Shown: positions 1-11,776, counted from the stretch's first letter. The stretch: 64,000 nucleotides of DNA from Lunularia cruciata (GCA_948567375.1 OX419759.1:40711493-40775492); one strand, 5' to 3'. Program-made: numbers and translations. The notes: a model not told the origin generated them from the sequence alone.

Positions 1-1029
1 TTCTCTCTATTTGTAGTGCCAAGTGGTCTCCATTGAATGGAATCAATCTCCATTAGTGTTGGATCTTCCACCCATGTATAGTGTATTGGTAGGTTTTGTG
101 GAGGTTGAGGTTGAAGTTGAGGTTGAGACCAAGTTATTGCAACCAAGGAATCAAAATTTTTGGCCAACCGCATGGCTTCTTCCAAGTGTTGTGGCTCTTG
201 CATGGTTACCATTAATTTGGTTCTTGACTTCAAGCCCCTCACAAATTGATCCAGAGCTTCACCTTCCATTATAGCTAGAATTTGCATGATGGTGTTTTGG
301 AATTGCGTGATGTAACTTCTTATAGAGCCAATCTGTTTCAACTCTACCAACCTATCCCCGTGTAGCTTGTATAACATTTATAGCTTGGAATTGGCTAATT
401 ATTGCACTCTTAAATTTTGATCACATCAAGATTGGTGCAAGAATTTGTTTTTCAGCTTGCTCCACTCAGAATCTCTACCATAGCTTTGCTACTCCATCCA
501 ATTGGCTAGATGTCAAGAGAATCTATTTTTGCTCATCTTGCAAATTGGTAGCTTCAAAATAACATTCCCATTCAAACAAAAAATTCACTACTACACCTAG
601 GAGATTCTTGCTTTCAAATACCTTGGGTTTAGGGAATCGGATTCATTCTTCTTCTTAAATTGGTACTCTCTTTACGTGCTCTTGTGGTCAAAGATCTCAT
701 TCATCCAACAATTGAGTAAGGTGCTCAATTTGTTATTGCATAGAAAGGATAACATTGGACATTGCCGCCATGGTTACTACTCTATCATGCCAACCCTAAT
801 CTATCTAATTTATTAACACATAGAAGCAATGCGTCCACCATTCTCCATAAGTTACAACCGGAAGCACCAAGGGTTCCTCAGATATGGTGATCATATACAA
901 AAGATCTTATCTAAAGTGTGAAGTGATGAATTGTGTGAAACAGTGCTTGTGTAGTACTTGGACACAAAAATCCCAATGGTTTGGTGGAAGTGGATTTAAT
1001 GGTCCATAAATTCCATCCATCCCATTCTT
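1..1029 (-). pseudogene. Ty3 element gag leader and N-terminal gag relic (partial)
   Basis: Read on the minus strand, this stretch lies just downstream of the primer site and LTR at 1030-1468. It is the leader and start of gag of a Ty3 element that runs off the left edge of the window. The segment at ~907-1030 matches the equivalent leader of the plus-strand element at 9801-10000 almost word for word (MDGIYGP, then WDFCVQVL and KHCFTQFI). Stops and frame breaks interrupt it, so it is not functional. The family match is firm; the exact gag limits are not visible. Confidence 0.7.
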
Positions 1030-1041
1030 GCTCTGATACCA
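1030..1041 (-). promoter_or_regulatory. Primer binding site of minus-strand Ty3 element
   Basis: The reverse complement reads TGGTATCAGAGC, complementary to the 3' end of plant initiator methionine tRNA. It sits one base inside the LTR, as expected for first-strand priming. It is identical to the site at 9789-9800. Confidence 0.9.
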
Positions 1042-1042
1042 A

Positions 1043-1468
1043 TGTAAAAGACCAAGACCAAGGAGAGAAACAAGAGAATGGAAACTTACATGAGGACACT
1101 TGAATGTGGGAAAACTCCAAATGCCTAGCATGAGCTTCGGCTCTTGTATTTATAAGGATCATACAAGGCTCTTGAGAAGCTTCTCAAGAAGCTTCCTTGA
1201 GCCACTTTCCTGGAGTGCAAGCCAAGTTAATTGAGAAGCTTCTCAAGAAGCTTCCTTCTAGGAGCTACTTACTTGGCATGCAAGCTAAGTTAGTTGGAAG
1301 CTTCTAGAAGTTTCCTTCTAGAAGCTATCTACTTGTAGTGCAAGCTAAGCTAGCCATGAAGCTTCCCAAGAATCTTCCTAGATACTTCTAGAATATTTTA
1401 GGCTAATTTGTCTTATTTGTTACCTCGTTAGCCCTACTAACTTTGTAGTTAAACTCCATATTGTTACA
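1043..1468 (-). repeat. 5' LTR, family A (426 bp)
   Basis: On the minus strand it starts TGTAACAATATGGAG and ends GGTCTTTTACA next to the primer site. It is the same family and length as the LTRs at 9364-9788 and 14521-14943. The middle is full of GAAGCTTC palindromes; at 1297-1323 GAA and TTC blocks alternate with 2-base gaps, the layout of a plant heat-shock element. A TATA-like segment near the RNA start suggests an intact former promoter. The LTR abuts plus-strand integrase sequence of another element at 1470, so this element inserted into an older one. Confidence 0.85.
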
Positions 1469-1469
1469 A

Positions 1470-2149
1470 TCACTATAGCCATGCTACAATATTTCTCTAT
1501 CACACATAGAGTAACTATACCCAATAAGCCAAACTCCAATGGCTTGGCGGAGAGAACCAATCAGACCTTATGCATGATGTTGGGCAAAGATGTAGAAATG
1601 GAGGGAGCTAAACATCATTGGGACAAGAGGATTCATACGGTTTGGTGGAAGTATAGGAAAACCATGAAGACTTCTACCAAATATTCTCCATTTCATTTGG
1701 TATATGATATTGAGTCTACTTTACCTATTCACTTTGATTTTCCTACCTTCCAAAGTATTCATGAGAGATTGAAGAAAGCACAAGGAAGTGATGTAGAGAA
1801 GTCAAGGAAGGATCAACTCATGGAATTGGAGGAGGCAAGAGCAGTTGCAATGGTTTGAGTGGAGCAATCCCAAAGGAAAAAAAAGGACAGCAATGACAAG
1901 AGGCAAGGCAAGAGAAGGTGAAGCCTTTCAAAGAAGGTGAATGAATAATATTGTTTGATTCAATTCAATTCAAAAGAGTACTTTGGATCTTTCATAATGA
2001 AGAAGGTGTGGGGAAGTTATACCTATGATCTCAAGGAGTTGAGAGGAACACACTTTGACAAGATTAACCATGATAAGTTGAAGATGTATAATAGAAGTTA
2101 GAGAGACCTTCACTTAGAGGACAAAGTGAAATCTTAATTCAGGAGTAAA
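1470..2149 (+). pseudogene. Ty3 integrase C-terminal fragment and downstream tail
   Basis: A plus-strand frame at 1481-1858 encodes the end of a Ty3 integrase (SNGLAERTNQTL, then YSPFHLVYDIEST) and a charged, glutamate- and lysine-rich tail. It is the same family as the minus-strand integrase at ~6250-6550. Its 5' part was cut away by the LTR element ending at 1468. Only the catalytic-core end with its glutamate remains, so it is inactive. From 1859 to 2149 the frame breaks down in decayed tail sequence. Confidence 0.75.
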
Positions 2150-2846
2150 TATAACACCCATTTGTGCATATATGTGCTATTGTGATATTTAGTTTGGTAT
2201 TATAAGTACTTGACAAATATTATTTATACAAAAATAAATGAAAGTTCTACATTAGTAATGATTAGGTAAAGTTAATCATAGTAAAAGTAGAAGAGATCTT
2301 ACTTTAGAGGAAGTGCAAAAGATGAGCACCTCTATTTTGAATTCTAGTGTATTGACTTGGTATTATTCTTAGGTTTTTGACCTTGAGGAAAAAGTTGAGA
2401 ACTCTTGGACCCACAAAGCTTTTTGTTTTGGATTCTTCTTTAGTCCAAAGATAGCCCATGTGAAGGAATTCTTGACTTAGTGGTTGGGTCAAGATAAGAC
2501 CACATGCTTAGGAAAATATTCCCATGAGTTAGATATTGCTTTAGACTTTTGATTTTATTTGACTTTTAGCCTAATAACTTGAGATACTCCAATAATTAGT
2601 AACTTTGGTGGATAACTATTTCACAAGTATATAAACAAGGAGGGAAGAAATACTCATCATCCTTTCATTTTTAATTATCTCTCTTTCTCATTGAGTTATC
2701 TAGTGAGCAATGGTTTGAGTCTTGGAGTGTTAGCATTGGAAGAGTATGATGGATTTGGGGTTCATTGTCTTCTTAGTCCATGGTATGTTACCATAATTGT
2801 CATCAAAGGTTCATCTTGAGTTAGAGACAGGCCGGCTCATAGGCCA
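2150..2846 (+). repeat. Solo-LTR-like repeat, family B copy 1
   Basis: About 690 bp beginning TATAACACCC (from TGTAACACCC) and ending near CTCATAGGCCA. Three more copies lie at 4559-5245, 18010-18725 (minus) and 25733-26411 (minus). A TATA-like AGTATATAAAC lies about two thirds along, followed by a CT-rich stretch, as in an LTR U3/R. No matching internal region adjoins it, so I read it as a solo LTR. The target duplication is not clear. Confidence 0.7.
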
Positions 2847-2889
2847 AGTTAGGCACATAGCCATCAATTGTTGTGCTAATCTTCTCAGA

Positions 2890-3080
2890 GGTTCTCGGCC
2901 TCTAGAAATAACATGGAGAAACAAATTGAGGAGGAGGACATTGTTACAACCCAACAAGAATCACTTTTATCAATTTTTGTGTTGATCTCCCTAGAGGCCC
3001 TTGGCCTCTAGGAATAACATGGAGAGACAAATTAGGATGAAGATGTTATTACAACCCAACAAGTATCACTTTTGTGGTAA
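2890..3080 (+). repeat. Tandem duplication, period ~104 bp
   Basis: Two units start at GGCCTCTAGAAATAACATGG (~2899) and GGCCTCTAGGAATAACATGG (~3003). Both run on through TTACAACCCAACAAG and ATCACTTTT. Differences are scattered point changes plus small indels. It lies just right of a solo LTR, in otherwise featureless decayed sequence. Confidence 0.75.
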
Positions 3081-4558
3081 TAAGTAAGTAATCATTTGCT
3101 CCCCACAAAGATACAAGTCAAAAATAGACAAATACAAAGTAAATAGTCACAAGCAATTCTTCTTGGTTGCTTCTTTAATATCTTGGGTAGAAAGCACACC
3201 CCAAAGAGAGTAACAAGTGCTCAACTTGCAATCTTATTATAAATAATAACACCCATAATCAAAATTCTTCAAATACTTTCCAAATTGATATTGATTGTGA
3301 TGATTCAGTTACTTCAAAGTATGCTAATTTGCCACAAAGTGACTTCACCTTGGAATTATGTTCTATATTTTCATTGAAGGCACAACTTCCACATTTGAAA
3401 TTGCCTTGTATCAATCTAGCATTGTACTCATAAATGCAAAATACTACCAACACTAAAATTCTTCATAGATTCATCAAGGCATTGCCTAGATTGCATTCCA
3501 CTCAAGATCAAAGATACAAAATGAAATTAGAGCTGCAAAATCTCATATCTCACACAATTTAGTTGTAATTCAAAATTCTCCAAACACCCACAAACACACA
3601 TACAAGATTGATACTCACAATTGAGCTGAAATGACGAGTATTGAGTCACAACACTTTGCTATACTCAACTTCAAAAATGAATACTAAACATATAACATTG
3701 TAAATGTCTCCTTTAAATAAGCAAAGCACTCAATAGTTATCAAAATTGTCTAAACTGCTTCAATTGCTACTTTACAAATCTTTAGATATGAATAAACACT
3801 AACCGCTTTGTATCTACCACCTTAGATCTCAAAATTTTCACTCCAATCTGATCCAACTTCCACTTCTACTTTGGCTTCTATACTCAATGTACCTACAATA
3901 TCTTGTACACTTTGGGTTCATCTACTATATCTACATCTTCATCTACTTCTTTGACATCCTTAGTCTAAATTCTGACTGAAGTCATAGTCAACCTAACTAA
4001 TTCCTCTCTCTCTACTCTGACTACTTCAAATGACTCAAGTAAGTCACTCAAAGTCACATGCACTCCTACTTCAACTACTTTGCCTTTTGTTTCTACCTTC
4101 ACAATACCATGAAGTTCATCTTACTCTATTCTTACTAAATCTAGTCTAAGATATGGATTGTCTCTTGCTTCAATGATCTTTTTATCTACTCTATATCTCA
4201 AATGAATTAGTAGACTATTCATATTTACATCCTTCACCTTCTTTTTATGAGTTTCCTAACACAAGCAATTTCAATTTGTGTACTCTTGACCCTTCCAATC
4301 GTACTTTGGCTTCAATGTTGAACATCATCTTCAACTTATTGACAATATCTTCCATTGATCAAGATGGCTTCTCCAACACTAACTCGTCCCGAGTCCTCTC
4401 TCCTTCTAATTCCTCCCAAACTTCACTTCTTTAGCATGCTTTGCTTCTAATATTTTCTTCTCTTCCACTTGGTAAACAATCTAAGCTCCTACGCCTTTAA
4501 CCTGATCTTGCAACTTCTCTTCTTCACAATCTCTACTTGCAAATTCTTGTTGCCGGCT
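3081..4558. other. Decayed transposon sequence, no intact gene
   Basis: AT-rich, CpG-poor. On the minus strand the right part (~3900-4558) reads as broken lysine/glutamate-rich coiled-coil sequence. It continues the extra ORF that follows the integrase of the large minus-strand Ty3 element. The left part shows no recognisable coding. Confidence 0.45.
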
Positions 4559-5245
4559 TGTAACACCCATTTATGCATGTATGTGCTATTGTGATATTTA
4601 TTTTGGTATTATAAGTACTTGAAAAATATTATTTATATAGAGATAATGGATGGTTCTACATTAGTCATGATTAACTAAAGTTAGTTATAACTAATATAGA
4701 GGGGACCTTACTTTAGAGGAAGTGGAAAAGATGAGCACCACTATTTTGGATTCTAGTGTGTTGAGTTGGTATTATTCCTAGGTGTTTGGCTTTGAAGACA
4801 GAGTTGAGAACTCTTGGACCCACAAGCCTTTTTGTTTTGGATTCTTCTATAGTTCAAGGATAGCACATGTGAAGGAATCTTTGACTTAGTGGTTGGGTCA
4901 AGATAAGACCACATGCTTAGAAGAATATTCCCATGAGTATGAATATTCCTTTAGCTTTTTGATTTTATTTGACTTTAACCTAGTAACTTAAGTTACTCTA
5001 ATAATTAGTAACTTTGGTGCGTGACTATTTCACAAGTATATAAACTTGGGATGAGGAGGTACTCATCATCCTTGTATTTGTAATTATCTCTCTCTCATTC
5101 AGTTCTCTAGTGAGCAATTGTTTGAGTCTTGGAGTGTCAGCCTTGGAGGAGTATGATGGAGTTGCCTCCTTAGTCCATGGTAAGCTAACCATAATTGCAA
5201 TTAGAGGTTCATCTTGAGCAAGAGATAGGCTGGCTCATAGGCCCA
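4559..5245 (+). repeat. Solo-LTR-like repeat, family B copy 2
   Basis: Begins TGTAACACCC, the best-preserved terminus of the family, and ends near CTCATAGGCCCA. Homology to copy 1 is continuous, including the TATA-like ACAAGTATATAAAC and TTAGTCCATGG near the end. It interrupts the coiled-coil tail of the minus-strand Ty3 element and has the opposite orientation to that element, so it is an independent insertion. Confidence 0.75.
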
Positions 5246-6240
5246 ATCTGTCTTTTCTGCAACCAATCTCAATTTCTCCAATTCATTCTCTCTTACCATG
5301 CAATGGCCTTGGATTTTATTACCTCAAGTTGAGCATCATTGAATTCCTCCTTCAATCTCATGAATGCCAAGTTTTGCTCCTTTAATTCTTCTTCTTGTTG
5401 TTCAAGAACACTTGTGTGCTTCACAAAACTCTCTTATAGATTTTTAAGCTCTTCTTCCAAAGTACTTTGGCTTCCTCATCTCCTTGGATTAACCATTCTT
5501 TCAATTGCAAGACTTCATCACTTAGACACTTAACCACTTGCAACTCATCCTTCACCTCCGGATGATCTCTTTGCATCTCTTCCTTCTTCTTCTTCTTTTG
5601 CAATTGCAATAGTAAAGGACAAAAAAATTTGATACATACATTACTTTACTGCACTCTTCCTCGTCCTCTTCATCCTTGGCTTTGGTAGGCAATTCTTTTG
5701 CTGGTGCCTTACCCCAAGTCTTGATCTTCTTACCTTTAGGTTGATCTCTTCTAAGCTTTCATCTTCCTCCTTGGCTTGGCTTGGTCCCGTAGCTGCATGC
5801 TGTAAACTTCTCTTTGATCTTACTCTCCTCTAGAATACCAGTCTTGGTTCTTCATCCCACTCCTCAAGAATATCTACTTTGGGTAATTCCAAATATTGGC
5901 TATCTCTTCCTTCTATGTGTTCAATCTCCATATGGAACTCCCAATCCTATGCTCTAGCAACATCTTTTGTGGATTATTGAACCTCATGTTCTTCTTCAAT
6001 TTCACTACTTGATTCCTTACTTTATAGAGGGAGCTCTTCTTCTTCAAAGTCTTCACACTTGGACTTTGGTTCTCCTTTTGATTCTGCTCTTGACAATAGG
6101 TCCACCATCGTTGTCTTGCCTCTTCTCATAGCTTTCTTTTTGTTTGCTTTGGGCTTGCTTCACTCAAGCCACAGACACTGCTCTTGCCTCTTCTAATTCC
6201 ATGAGTCAATCCTTCCTTGACTTCTTTGCACCACCTCCTT
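5246..6240 (-). pseudogene. Extra coiled-coil ORF downstream of Ty3 integrase
   Basis: On the minus strand, downstream of the integrase, lies a long charged region with several broken frames. The clearest is 5421-5609, which starts MQLQKKKKKEEMQRDHPEV and has heptad-like spacing. Its relatives are the tail after the integrase fragment at 1800-1920. Some plant Ty3 lineages (Tat/Athila-like) carry extra ORFs beyond pol, and this may be one; no function can be assigned. Family B copy 2 cuts it. Confidence 0.45.
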
Positions 6241-6249
6241 GTGCCTTCT

Positions 6250-7187
6250 TTAATTTCTTATGTATACTTTTAAAAGTAGGAAGATAAAAGTAAATAGGTA
6301 AAGTAGATTCAATATCATATAGCAAATGAAATGGAAAGTATTCAACAGATTTCTTCATGTTTATCTTATACTCTCATAAAATTCCATGAATCCTCTTGTT
6401 CCAATGATGCTTAGCTCCCTCCATTTCTACATCTTTAACTAACATCATGCACAAGGTCTGATTGGTTCTACCAAGCCATTGGAGTTTGGCTTATACAATG
6501 TGGTTACTGTATGTGTGATTGAGAAATGTTGTAGCGTAATTGTAGTGATGTTTCTAATACACTCTTCTCCTCTATCCAAAACCAACTCCAACTCCAACTC
6601 TACCAACCTTATCTTCATTCTTGCATAGAATCAATCAAGAGTTATGGAAACCTCTTCACATCAAACATATTGCTAGAGTATTTATCTATTACACAAAAGG
6701 TGCGATTCACCTTGATGTGAGGCTACATCCACAAGAAGCATTCATCACCTACTTTACCCATTCAGCCTCTTGTCCATCTTCAAGTCTAGACCTTTTTCAG
6801 TCACTTAGTTCTTCTTGACCATCTTAGAGTCAGCTCACAAAATAAACCTAATGTTTAGACATCAAAGTAAAACCTAATAGGTCTAGCCTCAACCCACTTG
6901 GTAAAGTATTCAATAACTACCTATCTATTTTTCCTTAAGGTTCTATTGAGAGGACCTAAAAAGTCAATTTTACATTTCTTGAGAGGTCCTAACAATGAAA
7001 TTGATCTAAGAGGTGGAGTGGAAGTAAAATTTCTAGCAAAAGCTTGCCAAACATTGCAAGTTTTGCAATAATCAAGATAATCCTTGAAAATCCTTCTCCA
7101 ATGGTAACTTGCATATAGAATCTTTAAAGTGCTCACCTTTCCTACAAAGTGACCTCCACACACCAAACCATCATGAAACTCTTTCAT
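6250..7187 (-). pseudogene. Ty3 integrase of the large minus-strand element
   Basis: The minus-strand frame at 6921-7187 carries the integrase zinc region: histidines in HDGLVCGGH, then CKTCN. It continues towards DFLGPL at the start of the catalytic core. Further downstream (~6250-6550) the end of the core resembles the fragment at 1481-1858. Stops separate the pieces, so no active enzyme is encoded. Confidence 0.7.
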
Positions 7188-7205
7188 GAGTAGGATAGAC
7201 TCTCC

Positions 7206-8771
7206 CTAACCAACTACTATTTGAAGTAGACCATTTGCTAAGGAAAAAATTATATTCTTTACCATTGTATAAGGTCTAGATATTGCTGCAAGAACCTTCC
7301 TCTCCCTATCATGCATCCCATCCAGATAGTTACTTCTTGTAACAAAGTCCACATTCTCCTTGTACTCCATTGGAATCTCTTGAGTGATTGAGATTATCAT
7401 GAGCTCCTCATCTAGGAAGGAATCATCCAATGTCTTATCTCCATCATGATCATAGGCCCTAGATAAAAAATCAATATTTGTATGTCTCTTCTTAGGCCTA
7501 TCTTCAATGGTGTAATCATACTCAAAAAAGAATATTATCCATCTTGCTAGCTTCCACTCCACATTAAATTTCTTGAAGATGTGCTTCAAAGCCTTGTGTT
7601 CTATGACAATGGTGGCCTTCCCTCCAGTCAAGTAGTGTCTAAAGTTTTAAAACCAAAAATTGATGCCAACCCTTCCTTTTCTATGACTAAATAGTTTCTC
7701 TCTATCAAGACTATTTGTCTATTAGCATAAGCAATTGGATGATCATGCACATCTTGGTCTAATTGACTAAGAGTGCATCCTATAGCTACATTAAAAGGAT
7801 CAACATAAAAGATTAAAAGCTTACTCCAATCAGGTTTAGCAAGAATAAGAACCATAACAAGGGATTGCTTGAGCTCCTTAAAAGCTTTGAGAGCCTCCTT
7901 GTCCTCCAAAATCATTATATATTCTACACTCTTCTTCACGTACATGGTCAATCCATAAGCCTTGTTGAAAAATGAGAAGATGAACCTCCTATAGTACCCA
8001 ACCATCCCCAAGAATAAGCATTACTTTGTCAAGCTTGAAAGGAATAGAAGGTTTGAGATTTTCCTCTTTTTTAGGATCCACTATTATTCCATCCTTGGAA
8101 AGATATACCCCCTAAAGTAGACCTTCTTCACAACCAAACATACACTTCTCTAGATTGAGTGATGTATTTTCTTTGTACAAGCATTGCAAGACCTTGGTCA
8201 AGTGGTCAAGTGCTCTTCCTTGCTCCTATAGACACAAAATTTATCTATGACATCTCTCACAAATGTCCCAATAGAAGGTTCAAACACCTTGTTCATGAAC
8301 CATGGAAAGTGGCTATGTCCAAAAGGCATGAGTATGAAAGCACAAGTCTCCCAAGGTGTGATGAATATGGTGAGTTATATTGTTCTAATGCAATCTTGAT
8401 TTGGTAATAGCCACTACAATCATCTCCAAATTGTACCTCTCATTACCCGCAACCTCCTCCAAGATCTCATCAATGAATAACAAAGTGTAGTAATCCTTCT
8501 TGATAACAACATTGAGCTTCTTTTTATCCACACATACCCAAAGCTTATCATTGTTCTTCTTCACAATCACAATTGAAGACACCTATTCTGAATTCTCTAC
8601 CTCAAAGATAAACTCGGCCTCCTTAAGCTTATTAATCTCCTCCACAATCAAAGCTATTGGTGGTTTAATGCAAAATTGTTGTTGGTAGACTGGTCTTCCA
8701 TGTGACTCCACCTCTATCTTGTAATCCTCCAAGGTGACTTTCTTAAGATCTTTGTAACTAAAATCAAACAC
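7206..8771 (-). pseudogene. Ty3 reverse transcriptase and RNase H of the large minus-strand element
   Basis: Order on the minus strand: RT fingers/palm pieces (8583-8771 and 8385-8582, with VIVKKNNDKLWVCVDKKKLN), then the RT connection (7628-8011, starting MGMVGYYRRFI with FYVDPFNVAIGCTLSQ), then RNase H (7206-7631, with NIDFLSRAYDHDGD). The order PR-RT-RH-IN is that of Ty3. The frames are broken by stops and shifts between 7628 and 8400. It is non-functional. Confidence 0.75.
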
Positions 8772-8875
8772 ATGGCTAAACTTATGGAAAATTTACTCAA
8801 ATCTTACCTTCTCGTCCATGGTAACATTTGGACCATACTTGAGGATAGATAGTCTCTTCTCTATCTCCTCTAGTA

Positions 8876-9363
8876 TCAATGGTGATTTATTAGGGTCAAA
8901 ACCTTCACTTTAGGCACAAAATCCATAGCACACAAGGGATATACATTTAAATCAGATTCAAAGTCATCCTCCTCTAATGAGCTCTCTTCCTCCATTCTTG
9001 TATACACACTTGAAGCTCCTCCTTCTGAATCTAATTCCCAATAATCATAAGATGATGTATCTAAATGTGATGAGTGGGTGGTGCTATAAGAATTATAACT
9101 CAATGGTTTGATGGCCAATTTTCAAGTACCCTTTGTACTATCAATCAATTGTGCATGTTGCTCTCAACTAGGACCTCCCAAAGAGCAAATCATAGTTTGA
9201 ATCCTTCAAGACTTGGAAAGTCATGAGATTGTGAACTCTTATAATGAAAGTTACCACCTTGTCCATCACACCTACTAGTCAAACTTGTTGTGTATTTGTT
9301 GTGCTCACCACAAATGTTGAAGGTCTAGAGGGTACCATATCCAACTTCTTCATCAACCTCTCT
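8876..9363 (-). pseudogene. Ty3 protease C-terminal half (left of nested insertion)
   Basis: The minus-strand translation across several frames gives a retropepsin C-terminal part, including a FGRSxL motif equivalent to the usual LGRPWL. A gap-filling acidic region follows (8876-9118, SLEEDDFESDLN). The N-terminal half, with the VDGG active-site-like motif, lies at 14944-15230 on the far side of the inserted chromovirus. Confidence 0.6.
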
Positions 9364-9788
9364 TGTAACAATATGGAGTTTAGCGACAAAGTTAGTCAAG
9401 GCTAAAAAAGTAGAGAATAGGCCAAATCAGCCTAGAATATCCTAGAAGTATCTAAGAGGCTTCTTGGGAAGCTTCACACTAGCTTAGCTTGCATCCCAAG
9501 TAAGTAGTTCTAGAAGGAAGTTTCTAGAAGCTTCCAACCAACTTAGCTTGCACGCCAAGTAGACGGCTTCAAGAACAAAACTTCTTGAGAAGCTTCTCGG
9601 TTAACTTGGCTTGCACTCCAAGAAAGCGGCTCAAGGAAGCTTGTTGAGAAGCTTCTCAAGAGCCTTGTATACTTCCTATAAATACAAGAGCCAAAGCTCA
9701 TGCTAGACAATTGGAGTTTAAATCATTCAAGTGTCCCAATGTGAGCTTCCATCCTCTTATTTGTCTCCTCGGTCTTGGTCTTTTATGA
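9364..9788 (+). repeat. 5' LTR of nested chromovirus, family A
   Basis: 425 bp, from TGTAACAATATGGAG to TTTTATGA, against TTTAACA in the 3' copy. GAAGCTTC-type palindromes are frequent. At 9508-9534 TTC and GAA blocks alternate, ending TTC-TA-GAA-GC-TTC, which is a heat-shock-element layout. TATAAATAC at ~9677 is a likely TATA box. Confidence 0.9.
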
Positions 9789-9800
9789 TGGTATCAGAGC
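9789..9800 (+). promoter_or_regulatory. Primer binding site of nested chromovirus
   Basis: TGGTATCAGAGC, the canonical plant initiator-Met tRNA primer site, directly after the 5' LTR. Confidence 0.92.
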
Positions 9801-10990
9801 AAGAATGGGATGGATGGAATTTATGGACCACCAAATCCACTTCCGCCAAACCCTTGGGATTTTTGTGTCCAAGTACTACCCAAGCATTGTTTCACACAAT
9901 TCATCACCTCATGCTTTGGATAAGATTTTTGCATATGATCACCTTGTTTGAGGAACCCTTGGTGCTTCCAATTGTAACTTATGGAGAATGGTGGACTTGA
10001 TGCATCTATGTGTTAAAAAGTTAGATAAATTGGAGATAGTATGATGGAGTAGAAGCAAAGTTATCCTTGCTATGCAGCAACAAATCAAACATCTTACTCA
10101 ATTTTTGGATGAAGGAGATTGTCATAGATAAGTATAAGTAGAGAGAGCACCAATTCAAGAAGGAGAAGAGCAAATCTGATTTTTGAAGCTTAAGGTATTT
10201 GAAGGCAAGAACTTTTCAAGTGCAATGGAAAATTTTGTGTTTCATTATGAACATTACTTCAAAGCAACAAACCTTCAAGATGAACGAAGACAAATTCTAT
10301 TGGCCTTAAGCCAATTGGATGGAGTGGCTAAATTATAGTGGTAACTATAATTTAGCCTAGAACAACTAGAACAAGATATGCGGCAATTTGTCATGCCTAT
10401 CTTGACATGGGAAGAATTCAAGAGTACAATAATTGGGCAGTTCTAAGCTATAAATACCACAAGATAAGTTAGTAGAACTGAAGCATATTGGCTCGATAAG
10501 AAGCTATATTACTCAATTCCAGAACACCATTATGCAAATTCCAGATATATATGCTAGATGGAGAAGCTCTAGATTGCTTTATGAGAGGCTTGAAGTCCCA
10601 CACCAGACTGGAAGTGACTATGCATGAGCCCAAAGACTTGGAGGAAGCCATGCAATTGGTTAAGCACTTTGATTCCTTGGTTGCAACAACTTGGTCTTGA
10701 CCCTGGCCTTCCTTGAACCCACCCACACACTACACACGGATGGAGGAGCCAATACCAATGGAGATCAATTCCATCCAAAAAAGACCACTTGGCACAATAG
10801 ATCAAAAAATATTATGACAAAATGGTGGATGTTTCTATTGTCACCAAATTGAACACCGCATTGTAGAGTGTCCATTCAAGAATGAGCGACCTTGACAAGT
10901 TGCCCAAATGAAAATTGTGGAGTGGAATGATCCTAGAAACAATGAATCTCAATGGGAGAGTTTGAGCCGCCTATTGGAAACTTGATTAGT
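9801..10990 (+). pseudogene. gag of nested chromovirus
   Basis: Broken plus-strand frames hold a retrotransposon gag core at ~10200-10445 (NLQDERRQILLALSQLDG, then TWEEFK). At 10830-10871 there is an intact CCHC zinc knuckle of form C-x2-C-x4-H-x4-C (CFYCHQIEHRIVEC). Stops, including several within the core, make it inactive. The 9731-10000 leader matches the partial element at the left edge of the window. Confidence 0.8.
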
Positions 10991-11034
10991 TCCAATGGGA
11001 TTGAATGTTTGGTTTACCTATGCAAGTTTGCTTC

Positions 11035-11640
11035 ACTTGCAAGGTATGATATCTAATTGTGGTTGTAGGATTTTGGTTGATTCTAGAAGACAAAGAATTG
11101 CATGTCTATGCAATTAGCAAAGGAATTGAGTATTCCTATCAAGCCAATAATTGGAAGTAGATTGATGATGGCAGATGGTAGAAAGGGTTTTGCATTTCAT
11201 ATCTTGCATCCTATTACCTTCAAGATTGGGAAGGAGTATTTGGAGTGTATGAGGTTTGCAGTGGCACCTCTACACTATGATGTTATTCTAGGACTACCTT
11301 GGCTTGAACATCATAAGGTTCAATTTGATTGGACCCGACAACAAATTCAAGTACAACACCAAGGTAGGAATTTCCAATTAAGTTGTTTTGCACCTTTGAG
11401 TAAGACACCTAAGGATAGTCAGTCCCAAGATGAGAAGTTTGTAAGGAAAGTAGCCATAGAGCAAGCTTTGGAAGAAGAGAAGCCCCAAGATGGGAAGTTT
11501 GTAAAGAAAGCGCCATAGAGCAGGCTTTGAAGGAAGAGAAGTCCCAAGATGGGAAGTTTGTAAGGAAGGTAGCCATAAACCAAGCCATGAAGGAAGATAA
11601 GTCCTTAAATGAGAAGTTTGTCAGTTAAGTAGCTATAGAG
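11035..11640 (+). pseudogene. Retropepsin-like protease of nested chromovirus
   Basis: The segment RILVDS near 11075 stands where the aspartic protease active site belongs. The frame 11102-11518 then gives MSMQLAKELSIPI and the conserved YDVILGLPWLEHHKVQFDW. A ~62-base unit (AAGTCCCAAGATGGGAAGTTTG and relatives) is repeated about four times from 11410 to 11640, in the spacer before RT. Each repeat encodes a lysine/glutamate-rich heptad-like stretch. Confidence 0.8.
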
Positions 11641-11776
11641 TAAGCTTTGGAGGAAGAAAAGTCTATTTTTGCAATGTAGATCACTTTTTGCAATGCTTAT
11701 TGTACAAGGAGAATCTAAGGGGAGTCAGGAGCCTCATCAAGCAATGGTTGACCACATAGTTTAAGAGATTACGGAC

